Source of the DNA: Chitinophaga sp. CF118
GTDB lineage: Bacteria > Bacteroidota > Bacteroidia > Chitinophagales > Chitinophagaceae
Direction of reading: 5' to 3'
DNA length: 64,000 nucleotides
Assembly (NCBI RefSeq): GCF_900112615.1
Contig: NZ_FOMK01000002.1
Span: forward strand, 124,001-188,000
Under the pieces are notes generated by a model. The model searched no databases, was not told the origin of the DNA, and was given only the letters and a program-made list of their open reading frames with translations. Below, in pieces: positions 51,575-59,566 of this stretch. The position numbers and the translations under genes were made by a program. The stretch's first letter is position 1. Each line of letters opens with the position of its first letter.

Positions 51575-52659
51575 GTTTACAAGCTATACCCGAAGGTCCG
51601 CTAAGAACTGGCTACACAACAGGAGCCTGTGCTACTGCATGTACCAAAGCGGCTTTACTGGCACTCATTCAACAGAAGAACATACAAGAAATAGAAATTA
51701 CTTTGCCTTTAGGAGAAAAGGTAACCTTTAGTGTTAACTGTTCATTCACAGCGGAACAGGCGACCTGCACCACGATTAAAGATGCAGGCGATGATCCGGA
51801 TGTTACACATGGAGCCACTATTGGTTCTACTATTTCATTTAATACATCCGGTGAGGTGAAGTTTTTACGGGGAGAAGGCGTAGGTTTAGTAACGTTACCC
51901 GGACTGGCTATTAGTGTGGGAGAACCTGCTATTAACCCGGTACCAAGAAAGATGATGACGGATGCGGTTCATTTTTTAACGCATCAATATAAGATAAACA
52001 AGGGCGTTGATATAAAAGTTTTTGTGGTGAATGGAGAGGAAATTGCGAAGAAGACCCTCAATTCGCGTATAGGTATTCTTGGAGGGATTTCTATATTGGG
52101 GACCACTGGTATTGTGAAACCATTCAGTGCATCCGCTTATATAGCCAGTATCACGCAGGGTATTGATGTGGCTATGGCGAATGGTTGTACGGAGATTGTG
52201 ATCAATTCGGGCGGCCGGTCAGAGAATATTTTACGGAAGCGGTTTGCTCATTTGCCGGAGTTTGCTTTTATACAATATGGTAACTGGATAGGTGAAACAT
52301 TGGATAAAATAAAGGGGTCTTCTTTACGAACTGTAACGATGGGAATTATGCTGGGCAAAGCGGCCAAGTTAGCACAGGGAGAGCTGGACACACATAGTGG
52401 AAAGTCGTCGTGGGATAAACAATTCATTTATGATCTGGCGAAAGAATGTGGTTATAGTGATGAACAATGTTTGCCAATTCTTGATCTGAATATGGCAAGG
52501 CGGTTAACGGAAATATTTGACTTTACAGAGGATGAGCCTTTCTTTAAAAAACTGGCAGAGCGTTGTTATACGGTATGTGCAGCTATCATTCCAGGGGTAC
52601 AGTTACAGATACTACTGATTGATGCGAATGATACCATTCTCAATTTTTCGATGTTATGA
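51571..52659 (+). CDS. cbiD: Cobalt-precorrin-5B C1-methyltransferase
   Basis: Methylates C1 in the early-cobalt pathway with SAM. The 362-residue protein begins with PLRTGYTTGACATACTKAAL, the unmistakable CbiD start. IKDAGDDPDVTHGATI, VGLVTLPGLAISVGEPAINP and GILGGISILGTTGIVKPFSA follow. The family is found only in the anaerobic/early-cobalt route, so it settles which pathway is used. It overlaps both neighbours by four bases. Confidence 0.97.
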   Translation: MSLQAIPEGPLRTGYTTGACATACTKAALLALIQQKNIQEIEITLPLGEKVTFSVNCSFTAEQATCTTIKDAGDDPDVTHGATIGSTISFNTSGEVKFLRGEGVGLVTLPGLAISVGEPAINPVPRKMMTDAVHFLTHQYKINKGVDIKVFVVNGEEIAKKTLNSRIGILGGISILGTTGIVKPFSASAYIASITQGIDVAMANGCTEIVINSGGRSENILRKRFAHLPEFAFIQYGNWIGETLDKIKGSSLRTVTMGIMLGKAAKLAQGELDTHSGKSSWDKQFIYDLAKECGYSDEQCLPILDLNMARRLTEIFDFTEDEPFFKKLAERCYTVCAAIIPGVQLQILLIDANDTILNFSML

Positions 52660-53351
52660 TAGGATACTTATTTACAGATTCGATATTATTAGGGATCCAG
52701 CACTCTTTTGAGCCGGATCATATGGCAGCGGTATCTGTACTGGCATCTGACAAGGCCAATAACAGGATTAAAACATCGAAGCTGATCTGGCGATCGTCTC
52801 AATGGGCATTAGGGCATTCTGCATCTCTGATCCTCTTCAGCGTATTTGCATTGTTGTTAAAATCGGCTTTGCCGCTGAATATTTCCGCTTATGCAGAAAT
52901 GGCTGTTGGTCCGGTAATGATATGGTTAGGCATTTCTGCCATCAGGCGCAATCATAAATTGAAGAAGATGATGGCGGAGCATAAAGTGTTTGCAGAACAT
53001 GAGCATATCAACAATGCACTGCATATCCACGGTAAGCAGGGGCAGGAAATAGCGATGAACCCGTTGAGTCGCTCTTTCTGGGTAGGCATGTTACACGGCC
53101 TGGCCGGAACCGGAGGAGCCTGTGCTATTGCGTTGGTATTAGCTTCGGAAAATACCAGTACGGCTATTGGCATTATCGTATTACAGAGTGTAGGCATTGT
53201 GCTCGCTATGACCACTTACAGCCTCGTATTGGCGTTTTCTGTTTCCAGGTTCATAGAACGTAACCAGGTAGCTTTTAAGTCAATGAATGCCATTGTAGGC
53301 TTATTTTCAATTGGAGTAGGATGTCTCTGGGTTTATAATATTTTTATATGA
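52656..53351 (+). CDS. Second nickel/cobalt-type permease (HoxN/UreH-like)
   Basis: A 231-residue membrane protein with about six hydrophobic segments. The first helix carries LGIQHSFEPDHMAAVSVL, an H-x4-DH metal signature related to NiCoT/UreH proteins, and then SSQWALGHSASLILFS and GMLHGLAGTGGACAIALVLA. A His-rich loop (AEHKVFAEHEHINNALHIHG, near residues 108-127) faces one side of the membrane. It is shorter than the permease at 42597 and clearly a different subfamily. Two metal permeases in one B12-regulated operon suggest import plus a second route or an efflux valve; direction is not known. Confidence 0.75.
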   Translation: MIGYLFTDSILLGIQHSFEPDHMAAVSVLASDKANNRIKTSKLIWRSSQWALGHSASLILFSVFALLLKSALPLNISAYAEMAVGPVMIWLGISAIRRNHKLKKMMAEHKVFAEHEHINNALHIHGKQGQEIAMNPLSRSFWVGMLHGLAGTGGACAIALVLASENTSTAIGIIVLQSVGIVLAMTTYSLVLAFSVSRFIERNQVAFKSMNAIVGLFSIGVGCLWVYNIFI

Positions 53352-54280
53352 AAGCATTTCCATTTACAGCCATTAGCGCACAGGAAGATTTTAAACTGGC
53401 ACTGATCCTTTGTATGATAGATCCCAGTTTAGGTGGTGTGCTGGCATTAGGCGACAAGGGAACAGGTAAAACAACAACCGTACGCGGGTTGAGTAACCTC
53501 ATGCCCGACTTTCCATTTGTGAACCTTCCGATAGGTGCTACGGAAGACAGGGTGCTGGGCACTATGAAACTCGATACACTGATCAATGAGAAGAGAACGG
53601 AAGTACAGAAAGGGCTGTTGGCCGCTGCCAATCATGGGGTATTATATATTGATGAAGTGAACCTGCTGAATGATTATCTTATGGATGTATTATTAGATGC
53701 AGCATCCAGTGGCGGGTATTATCTGGAAAGGGATCATATTTCGCAATGGCTGGAAAGTAAGTTCTGTTTAGTAGGTACCATGAATCCGGAAGAAGGTGAA
53801 TTAAGGCCACAGTTGTTAGACCGTTTCGGATTGAGTGTTACCATAAAAACACCAATGGATAAGGCCATCCGGATGGAGATCGTGAATCGTCGTTTACTGT
53901 TTGACGCCGATCCTGCCGGTTTTTGTGAATTGTATAAAGAACAGGAGACTTTATTATCCCAGCGGATTGTCCGGGCAAAAAGTAAACTGCAATATGTCAT
54001 CTTATCCTCTGTACTTCATGAAGCGATTACAGATACCTGCATTCAATACCAGGTAGAAGGATTGCGTGCAGATATCCTGTTAATGAAAGCAGCAAGGGCG
54101 CATGCAGCGTGGTATGATAAGAAAGAAGCTGATAGTGATGATGTACATAAAGTAATGTCATTTATATTATCTCATCGTTCAAAGAATTTCTCACACAATA
54201 AAACTCCTCAGCAGAACAGGGAAAATCAATCCCCGCAGGAAGAAAAGGAGGGCGAGACGAAAAGCTACAATCTGGCGTAA
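53348..54280 (+). CDS. AAA+ ATPase of the magnesium/cobalt chelatase I-subunit family (ChlI/BchI-like)
   Basis: A 310-residue AAA+ protein. Walker A is GDKGTGKTTTVRGL (near residue 37), then the insert FVNLPIGATEDRVLGTMKLD, Walker B GVLYIDEVNLLNDYLMD and sensor LVGTMNPEEGELRPQLLDRF, all ChlI/BchI hallmarks. The C-terminal lid follows and ends in a charged Gln/Glu/Lys tail. With the VWA protein encoded next it would form an ATP-driven motor for a large chelatase subunit. No CobN/ChlH-like subunit lies in the window. It overlaps the permease gene by four bases. Confidence 0.88.
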   Translation: MKAFPFTAISAQEDFKLALILCMIDPSLGGVLALGDKGTGKTTTVRGLSNLMPDFPFVNLPIGATEDRVLGTMKLDTLINEKRTEVQKGLLAAANHGVLYIDEVNLLNDYLMDVLLDAASSGGYYLERDHISQWLESKFCLVGTMNPEEGELRPQLLDRFGLSVTIKTPMDKAIRMEIVNRRLLFDADPAGFCELYKEQETLLSQRIVRAKSKLQYVILSSVLHEAITDTCIQYQVEGLRADILLMKAARAHAAWYDKKEADSDDVHKVMSFILSHRSKNFSHNKTPQQNRENQSPQEEKEGETKSYNLA

Positions 54281-54288
54281 GTTCGGGA

Positions 54289-54972
54289 TTGCAGCAATAT
54301 CTGCTCCAGGCAAAAAGCACACAGCGATATATGAAATATAAAGCTGGTAAAGAAGAAGCCAGGAAGGGATTGAAGATCTCTGCTCACAGGGGTATTAAAG
54401 AACAGATCAAAGCTACAAAGGTAGATGTACTATCGACCGTTAAACATTATCTGTTGGCCGATAAAGTAGATCTTAAATTCAGGGGGAACAACACTAAAGC
54501 AGATATGCAGTTGTTGTTTTTAATTGATTCCAGCGGGTCTATGGTAAAAGACCAGCAGATTGCGTGTATGAAAGGGCTGATCCAACAAACGATAACCCAT
54601 TACAAAGGCAAACGATTGAAATATGCAGCAGTAGCATTGAGTAATGGAGAAGCACAGTTATTATCTCCCTTTACTATTGATTCAGATCATATGTTGCATA
54701 CTATCGCACGACTAACATCCGGCGGCAAAACCAATATGAAAGCAGGATTTGTGCTGGTCAATCAGTTGGTTAATAACAACGTTCGTTTGTACATCTTCAC
54801 CGATGGACAGATTAATGCAGGTGGTAGTTTTCATGAAGCAGTTACTTATTATAAAACTTATCTCAGGAAAATAAAAGAAACAACAGTAATTGACAATGAA
54901 AGCGGGTTTATTCAACCAGGACTTTCGAAAAAGCTGGCAACAGCCATTGGTGCAAAATACATTCAATACTAA
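54289..54972 (+). CDS. VWA-domain protein, D-subunit-like C-terminal half (ChlD/BchD type)
   Basis: A protein of about 227 residues. The basic N-terminal stretch (RYMKYKAGKEEARKGLKISA) leads into a VWA domain with a complete MIDAS: LFLIDSSGSMVKDQQIA, then TSGGKTNMKAGF and LYIFTDGQINAGG. This is the C-terminal half of magnesium chelatase D subunits. There is no ATG at the front: the apparent start is TTG at 54289, and the frame stays open upstream to 54202, inside the ATPase gene. A frameshift join with that gene would give the usual one-piece ChlID protein. Otherwise it is a separate partner of the ATPase. Confidence 0.8.
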   Translation: MQQYLLQAKSTQRYMKYKAGKEEARKGLKISAHRGIKEQIKATKVDVLSTVKHYLLADKVDLKFRGNNTKADMQLLFLIDSSGSMVKDQQIACMKGLIQQTITHYKGKRLKYAAVALSNGEAQLLSPFTIDSDHMLHTIARLTSGGKTNMKAGFVLVNQLVNNNVRLYIFTDGQINAGGSFHEAVTYYKTYLRKIKETTVIDNESGFIQPGLSKKLATAIGAKYIQY

Positions 54973-54976
54973 ATAT

Positions 54977-55480
54977 ATGATCTATTATATATCGGGCGGT
55001 CAACGATCCGGAAAAACAAATTACGCATTGCAACTAGCTTTGTCATTATCAGATAAACCTGTATACCTGGCTACTTCCAGGATATGGGATGACGATCACA
55101 AAACAAGGATAGAAAGGCATAAAGGTGAACGGGATCAATCCTGGGAGAGTATTGAAGAGGAAAAAGAACTGAGCCGGTTGGATCTGAAAAACAAGACGGT
55201 TGTATTGGATTGTGTGACCCTATGGCTCACCAATTTTTATACAGATACGAATCATGATATTGCCTCTTCATTGCAACAGGCAAAGCAGGAATTTGATCTG
55301 TTCATACAACAGGAAATGAACCTGATCGTTATCTCCAACGAGATAGGAATGGGTACTCATGCAACTACTGATATGGGACGTAAATTTGCAGACCTGCAGG
55401 GCTGGATGAATCAACATATTGCGCAAAAAGCAGACACTGCTACTTTTATGGTATCTGGCATCCCGGTTAAAATTAAATAG
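54977..55480 (+). CDS. cobU: Adenosylcobinamide kinase / adenosylcobinamide-phosphate guanylyltransferase
   Basis: Phosphorylates adenosylcobinamide and then transfers GMP to give AdoCbi-GDP. The 167-residue protein starts MIYYISGGQRSGKTNYALQL with the P-loop GGQRSGKT. VYLATSRIWDDDHKTRIERH contains the histidine that becomes guanylylated, and ISNEIGMGTHATTDMGRKFA is the conserved later block. The ATG at 54977 was chosen because the longer frame from 54890 overlaps the VWA gene. It lies four bases after that gene's stop. Confidence 0.95.
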   Translation: MIYYISGGQRSGKTNYALQLALSLSDKPVYLATSRIWDDDHKTRIERHKGERDQSWESIEEEKELSRLDLKNKTVVLDCVTLWLTNFYTDTNHDIASSLQQAKQEFDLFIQQEMNLIVISNEIGMGTHATTDMGRKFADLQGWMNQHIAQKADTATFMVSGIPVKIK

Positions 55481-55484
55481 ACAG

Positions 55485-56525
55485 ATGAAAACGTTCAACA
55501 TCAAACCCGTTAACAGGAACAACGCAGCGGCATTAGAACTGAAGATCAACTACAAAACGAAACCGCATGGTGCTTTAGGGTTGCTGGAAAAAACAGCCTT
55601 TCAGATCGGCTGTATCCAGGATACTTTAACACCTGCATTACATAGCCCTACTATCGTGGTATTTGCCGGTGATCATGGGATAGCCAGAGAAGGTGTTAGT
55701 CCGTTTCCGCAGGAAGTAACTTACCAGATGGTGTTTAATTTTTTACAGGGAGGTGCTGGTATTAATGTATTTGGTCAACAAAACGGGATAGCCATTAAGG
55801 TAGTAGATGCCGGTGTAAACTTCAACTTTGATCCACATCCAGACCTGATCAATGCAAAAATTGATATGGGTACCAAAAGTTACCTGGATGAACCGGCTAT
55901 GACAGAAACACAATGCGCGGCCGCGATCAATAAGGGAGCCGAAATTGTACAGGATATTCATTCTGCCGGATGTAATGTGATTGGCTTTGGTGAAATGGGT
56001 ATTGGCAATACATCTTCTGCTGCTATTATTATGAGCCTGTTATGTGAGCTTCCACTTGACCAATGTATTGGACGTGGTACGGGATTAAATGATGAAGGGC
56101 TGGAAAAGAAAAAAGCAATTCTGACAACAGCGATGACACGACAGAATGGTTTTGAAAAAACACCATTTAATATACTGAAAACCTTTGGAGGATTTGAAGT
56201 AGCTATGATATGTGGAGCCATGTTAAAAGCTGCGGAGTTACAGATGATCGTCCTGGTGGATGGATTTATCACGACTGCCGCATTGCTGGTAGCAGCAGCC
56301 ATCAATTCGAATGTGACTGAATATTGCATCTTCTCTCATCAATCAAACGAGCAGGGACACCGCTTAATGCTTGAACACCTGAAAGCTGAGCCCTTACTAC
56401 ATCTTGGCTTACGCCTGGGAGAAGGCACGGGTGCTGCTGTAGCATATCCTGTTGTGCAATCAGCGGTTAATTTCTTAAACCAGATGGCAAGTTTTGAATC
56501 TGCCGGAGTATCCAATAAAGCATAA
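55485..56525 (+). CDS. cobT: Nicotinate-nucleotide:dimethylbenzimidazole phosphoribosyltransferase
   Basis: Activates DMB to alpha-ribazole phosphate. The 346-residue protein has KPHGALGLLEKTAFQIG, then FAGDHGIAREGVSPFPQEVT, GAGINVFGQQNGI and GEMGIGNTSSAAIIMSLL. The end carries RLGEGTGAAVAYP with the catalytic base Glu313. All are CobT signatures. The ATG at 55485 lies four bases after the cobU stop; the longer frame from 55419 overlaps cobU and is not supported. Together with bluB it lets the cell make its own DMB ligand. Confidence 0.96.
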   Translation: MKTFNIKPVNRNNAAALELKINYKTKPHGALGLLEKTAFQIGCIQDTLTPALHSPTIVVFAGDHGIAREGVSPFPQEVTYQMVFNFLQGGAGINVFGQQNGIAIKVVDAGVNFNFDPHPDLINAKIDMGTKSYLDEPAMTETQCAAAINKGAEIVQDIHSAGCNVIGFGEMGIGNTSSAAIIMSLLCELPLDQCIGRGTGLNDEGLEKKKAILTTAMTRQNGFEKTPFNILKTFGGFEVAMICGAMLKAAELQMIVLVDGFITTAALLVAAAINSNVTEYCIFSHQSNEQGHRLMLEHLKAEPLLHLGLRLGEGTGAAVAYPVVQSAVNFLNQMASFESAGVSNKA

Positions 56526-56526
56526 T

Positions 56527-57321
56527 ATGCAATTGATAAAAAACGAAATACGCGTATTCCTGGCAGCAGTCATGTTCTTTACGCGCATTCCTGTTCCTCA
56601 CCATAATACGGCAGACCTGAATAGGGCCAGTCGTTATTTACCATTGGTGGGCATCATTGTAGGGCTGATCGGGGTCTTCATATTTTCAGTTGCACATTTT
56701 TTGTTTAAGGATTCTTTTATAGCCGCTTTTCTTTCCCTGGGAGCTACGTTGCTAGCAACAGGCGCTTTTCATGAAGATGGGTTAGCAGATGTAGCAGATG
56801 GTTTCGGCGGAGGCTGGACGAAAGTCCGGATTCTGGAGATTATGAAAGATTCACAGGTTGGTGCTTTCGGGGTTATTGCACTGATTATAGTGATTGGGTT
56901 AAAGATCTGTTTAGTTGCAAGGTTCGCAGATCTTTGTAGTTCTTTCAGATTTGGAATGATCTTTATTTCAGCACATTCTGTAAGCAGGATTATGCCAATA
57001 TTTCTTTTACGGTTTATGCAATATTCACGTGAAGACGATACTTCGAAAATAAAGCCATTAGCTACAAAAATTAGCTGGTCTGGTTTAATTTGTGCCATTA
57101 TACTGGGTATTTTACCCTTATTTATCTTAGTTTTTGTTTTTCATTTTACGCCTTATGTGTTCCTTAGCCTGGTTCCCTGTGGATTATTAACCTGGTATCT
57201 TGCAAGATATTTTAACAAATGGATCAATGGATATACAGGTGATTGCCTGGGTGCGATACAGCAATTAAATGAAATTTTGTTTTATTTATCAATACTTCTA
57301 TTTTGGAGTTATTCTTCGTAA
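56527..57321 (+). CDS. cobS: Adenosylcobinamide-GDP ribazoletransferase (cobalamin synthase)
   Basis: Joins AdoCbi-GDP and alpha-ribazole (phosphate) in the membrane. A 264-residue protein with about six hydrophobic segments. The signature is FFTRIPVPHHNTADLNRASR, then YLPLVGIIVGLIG, and the acidic metal site in TGAFHEDGLADVADGFGGGW, then ILEIMKDSQVGAFGVIALI. SAHSVSRIMPIFLLRFMQY is also family-typical. The ATG at 56527 directly follows the cobT stop; the upstream ATG at 56494 would overlap it. Confidence 0.96.
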   Translation: MQLIKNEIRVFLAAVMFFTRIPVPHHNTADLNRASRYLPLVGIIVGLIGVFIFSVAHFLFKDSFIAAFLSLGATLLATGAFHEDGLADVADGFGGGWTKVRILEIMKDSQVGAFGVIALIIVIGLKICLVARFADLCSSFRFGMIFISAHSVSRIMPIFLLRFMQYSREDDTSKIKPLATKISWSGLICAIILGILPLFILVFVFHFTPYVFLSLVPCGLLTWYLARYFNKWINGYTGDCLGAIQQLNEILFYLSILLFWSYSS

Positions 57322-57815
57322 GACATATCAAACCGGCTATTGCAGCAGGTATCTGCTATGGGCAGATGGATGTTCCTGTTCCGGACGGCCATCAACCGGA
57401 AATCATTAAATTACTACCTACGGACTTTGATATTGTGTATACCAGTCCGCTTATCAGGTGTAAGTTATTAGCGGAACAGATATCTTCTACAGCGACTTCC
57501 GATACCCGCTTAATGGAATTGCATTTTGGAGATTGGGAGGGGATGAAATGGGATGATATTGATAGAATGGCATTAGATATCTGGGGAGAAAATTATATTG
57601 ATTCTCCCCCACCTAATGGAGAATCATTGCTGGATTTGCTGGGAAGATTACAGTCGTTTATTCAGGAATTGAGTGAACTATCTTATAAAAAAGTAATTAT
57701 AGTTACGCATGGAGGTATTATCCGCTGCGCCATGCATTTATTTAATGATATTCCTTTACATCAGGTGATGATGGAAAAGGTAGATTTTGGAGGAATTTAT
57801 ACATTTAAGCTATGA
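57303..57815 (+). CDS. cobC: Alpha-ribazole phosphatase (histidine phosphatase superfamily)
   Basis: Removes the phosphate from alpha-ribazole-5'-phosphate or from cobalamin 5'-phosphate. A 170-residue histidine phosphatase. The phospho-His is in ELFFVRHIKP, where the usual Gly/Glu after RH is Ile. CYGQMDVPV, VYTSPLIRCKLLAEQI, MELHFGDWEGMKWDDI and the second His in IIVTHGGIIRC follow. There is no ATG: translation probably starts at TTG 57303, inside the last 19 bases of cobS, which suggests coupling. Confidence 0.92.
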   Translation: MELFFVRHIKPAIAAGICYGQMDVPVPDGHQPEIIKLLPTDFDIVYTSPLIRCKLLAEQISSTATSDTRLMELHFGDWEGMKWDDIDRMALDIWGENYIDSPPPNGESLLDLLGRLQSFIQELSELSYKKVIIVTHGGIIRCAMHLFNDIPLHQVMMEKVDFGGIYTFKL

Positions 57816-58390
57816 AGATTTATACAAAAAAAGGTGATAAGGGTACTACGGCATTATTTGGTGGCAGCCGTGTAGATAAAGACGATGTACGCGTGAATTG
57901 TTATGGTACGCTGGATGAAGTTAATTCTACTATTGGATTATTACGTGCTAAATTAGGTAATGACCATGAATGGCAGCCTAATCTACAAAAGATCCAGAAA
58001 GATATGATGGATATGATGTCGCACTTAGCGCGACCGTCGGATTGTAAGAAAGAGAATCCCAATCCGAAGCCAATTGATGGCGCTGAATTTTGTGAACAAT
58101 GGATTGATGAACTGGAAGCGGCAATGACAAGCAAATCTGATTATTTTTTATTACCTGGTGGTAATGAAATATCAGCTCTATGTCATGTTGTAAGAACACA
58201 GATGCGCAGAGGTGAGCGACTGCTGGTAACACTAATGAAAGTGGATATAGTAGAGGATTATATTTCTGCATACATCAACCGTCTTTCTGACTTGTTCTTT
58301 ATTCTTGGTCGCGCCGAAATGGATAAAGCAGGTGTAGCGGAAGAGAAATGGCAATTGTTTTTGTATAAGAGAAAGAAGCAGGTAGAATAG
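57812..58390 (+). CDS. pduO: Cob(I)alamin adenosyltransferase, PduO type
   Basis: Transfers adenosyl from ATP to Co(I)rrinoid. A 192-residue protein with MKIYTKKGDKGTTALFGGSR (ATP loop), VNCYGTLDEVNSTIGLL, and the conserved C-terminal CHVVRTQMRRGERLL then YINRLSDLFFILGR. It is the PduO family, not CobA/BtuR. It overlaps cobC by four bases (ATGA) and is the last gene of the long riboswitch operon; its stop abuts the stop of the opposing gene at 58391 with no space between them. Confidence 0.95.
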   Translation: MKIYTKKGDKGTTALFGGSRVDKDDVRVNCYGTLDEVNSTIGLLRAKLGNDHEWQPNLQKIQKDMMDMMSHLARPSDCKKENPNPKPIDGAEFCEQWIDELEAAMTSKSDYFLLPGGNEISALCHVVRTQMRRGERLLVTLMKVDIVEDYISAYINRLSDLFFILGRAEMDKAGVAEEKWQLFLYKRKKQVE

Positions 58391-59260
58391 TTATAAAATA
58401 GAAACAGGCTCTCTGATAGGAACTGGAATCCTTTCATTTGTACCTTCGACATCATTATACTTCATGTATGTAATACCAATACTAACAATTTCCTTTCCTG
58501 GTATTGTAAAATTATGACTTGGAATTATCATTGTTCCACCTGAATTAGAATCATAGGAAACGGTAGTTGTTGTCGGAGCAGTATCAGTATTTTTATAAGT
58601 AAGCTGATTAGATCTTAAATCACGGCGTATAGCATCAGTCATGGTAATATAAGCTAAATTGTCTGTTTGCTCTATTACATCATAACATTTTAACCATCCG
58701 GTGTAAATCATGCTTGATTCTTTTGTCATAGCCAAAACTTCTACTACAATAAATGACAGTTCGTTTCTTTGATCAGGCGAGAGTAACATTCCTGAAAATA
58801 ATTTGTACCAGATATTATTACCCATTAATAAACGAAATAACCATGGTTTACTACCAAAGTTGTAAACCAGCAGCAGGCCTAGTAAAAAAGCTATAAAGGC
58901 CTGGATAAATGTGTATACGAGGAAGGAGATTAGTTTAACTTCAAATTGCATCGCCTCCATATTTAATACATCATCTTTACCTGAAAAAACATTTAACAGC
59001 AAGCCAAAATCAATCTTACAGTGAAATATTTTTATAATTAGTAATGATACAAAATGAAGGAAAACTGGTATGATGGAAAACAGAAAAACTGTTTCTGTAA
59101 AGTTTAATTTAGAGAAAACTTTACTAACATTACTACCTATCAAATTTGTCTTGTTATCAAGCAAATAATCTTTCCGGATTGGCATTGATATTCCTATTCG
59201 AAAGAAGAAAGCCGGAAGTAACAGTAATATGATTAGTAGCGCACTGAGAGCTAAATTCAT
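58391..59260 (-). CDS. Membrane protein of unknown function
   Basis: I do not recognise this 289-residue protein. Hydrophobic segments lie near residues 3-22, 60-80 and 112-133. The soluble C-terminal half carries NELSFIVVEVLAMTKESSMI, then YTGWLKCYDVIEQTDNLAYI, and later a Thr-rich stretch (TAPTTTTVSYDSNSGGTMII). This suggests a cytoplasmic or extracytoplasmic beta-rich domain on a membrane anchor. Start ATG 59260. A 60-codon gene precedes it in the same direction. Composition is more AT-rich than the cobalamin genes. No function is proposed. Confidence 0.65.
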   Translation of the reverse strand: MNLALSALLIILLLLPAFFFRIGISMPIRKDYLLDNKTNLIGSNVSKVFSKLNFTETVFLFSIIPVFLHFVSLLIIKIFHCKIDFGLLLNVFSGKDDVLNMEAMQFEVKLISFLVYTFIQAFIAFLLGLLLVYNFGSKPWLFRLLMGNNIWYKLFSGMLLSPDQRNELSFIVVEVLAMTKESSMIYTGWLKCYDVIEQTDNLAYITMTDAIRRDLRSNQLTYKNTDTAPTTTTVSYDSNSGGTMIIPSHNFTIPGKEIVSIGITYMKYNDVEGTNERIPVPIREPVSIL

Positions 59261-59306
59261 AGGAAATTGAGGATAACAATGATTGGGAATAACAAACTAT
59301 AACTGA

Positions 59307-59489
59307 CTATTGCTTTTTGGCTCTTTCAGGAAATGCTTTTAACATCAGTGCATCTACATCTATTTCCTTACCATCGCACGGAGAATAAAGTTTATATCCT
59401 AAACGCCTTTGATAATCATAAAATAATGCTCTTGATTTTAAAGAATCTTGCATTATCCGGTAACCTTCTTCGTTTAATAATGGTTCCAT
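59307..59489 (-). CDS. Small protein of unknown function
   Basis: A 60-residue polar protein without membrane segments (MEPLLNEEGYRIMQDSLKSR at the start, SPCDGKEIDVDALMLKAFPE near the end). Codon use is balanced, with an ATG start at 59489 and a real spacing of 46 bases to the membrane-protein gene, so it may be the first gene of a two-gene operon. Its short length keeps the confidence low. Confidence 0.5.
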   Translation of the reverse strand: MEPLLNEEGYRIMQDSLKSRALFYDYQRRLGYKLYSPCDGKEIDVDALMLKAFPERAKKQ

Positions 59490-59566
59490 AAAGTATTGTT
59501 TTTTACAAATATAAATCCCGCAAGATAATTTTCAAAAATATTCTTTTGATAACCAACCATGTATGA

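Noticed and set aside
53348-54972. Calling the ATPase and VWA genes a definite frameshifted pseudogene
   Set aside because: Both halves carry complete motifs (Walker A/B, MIDAS) and separate I and D subunits are normal in this family.
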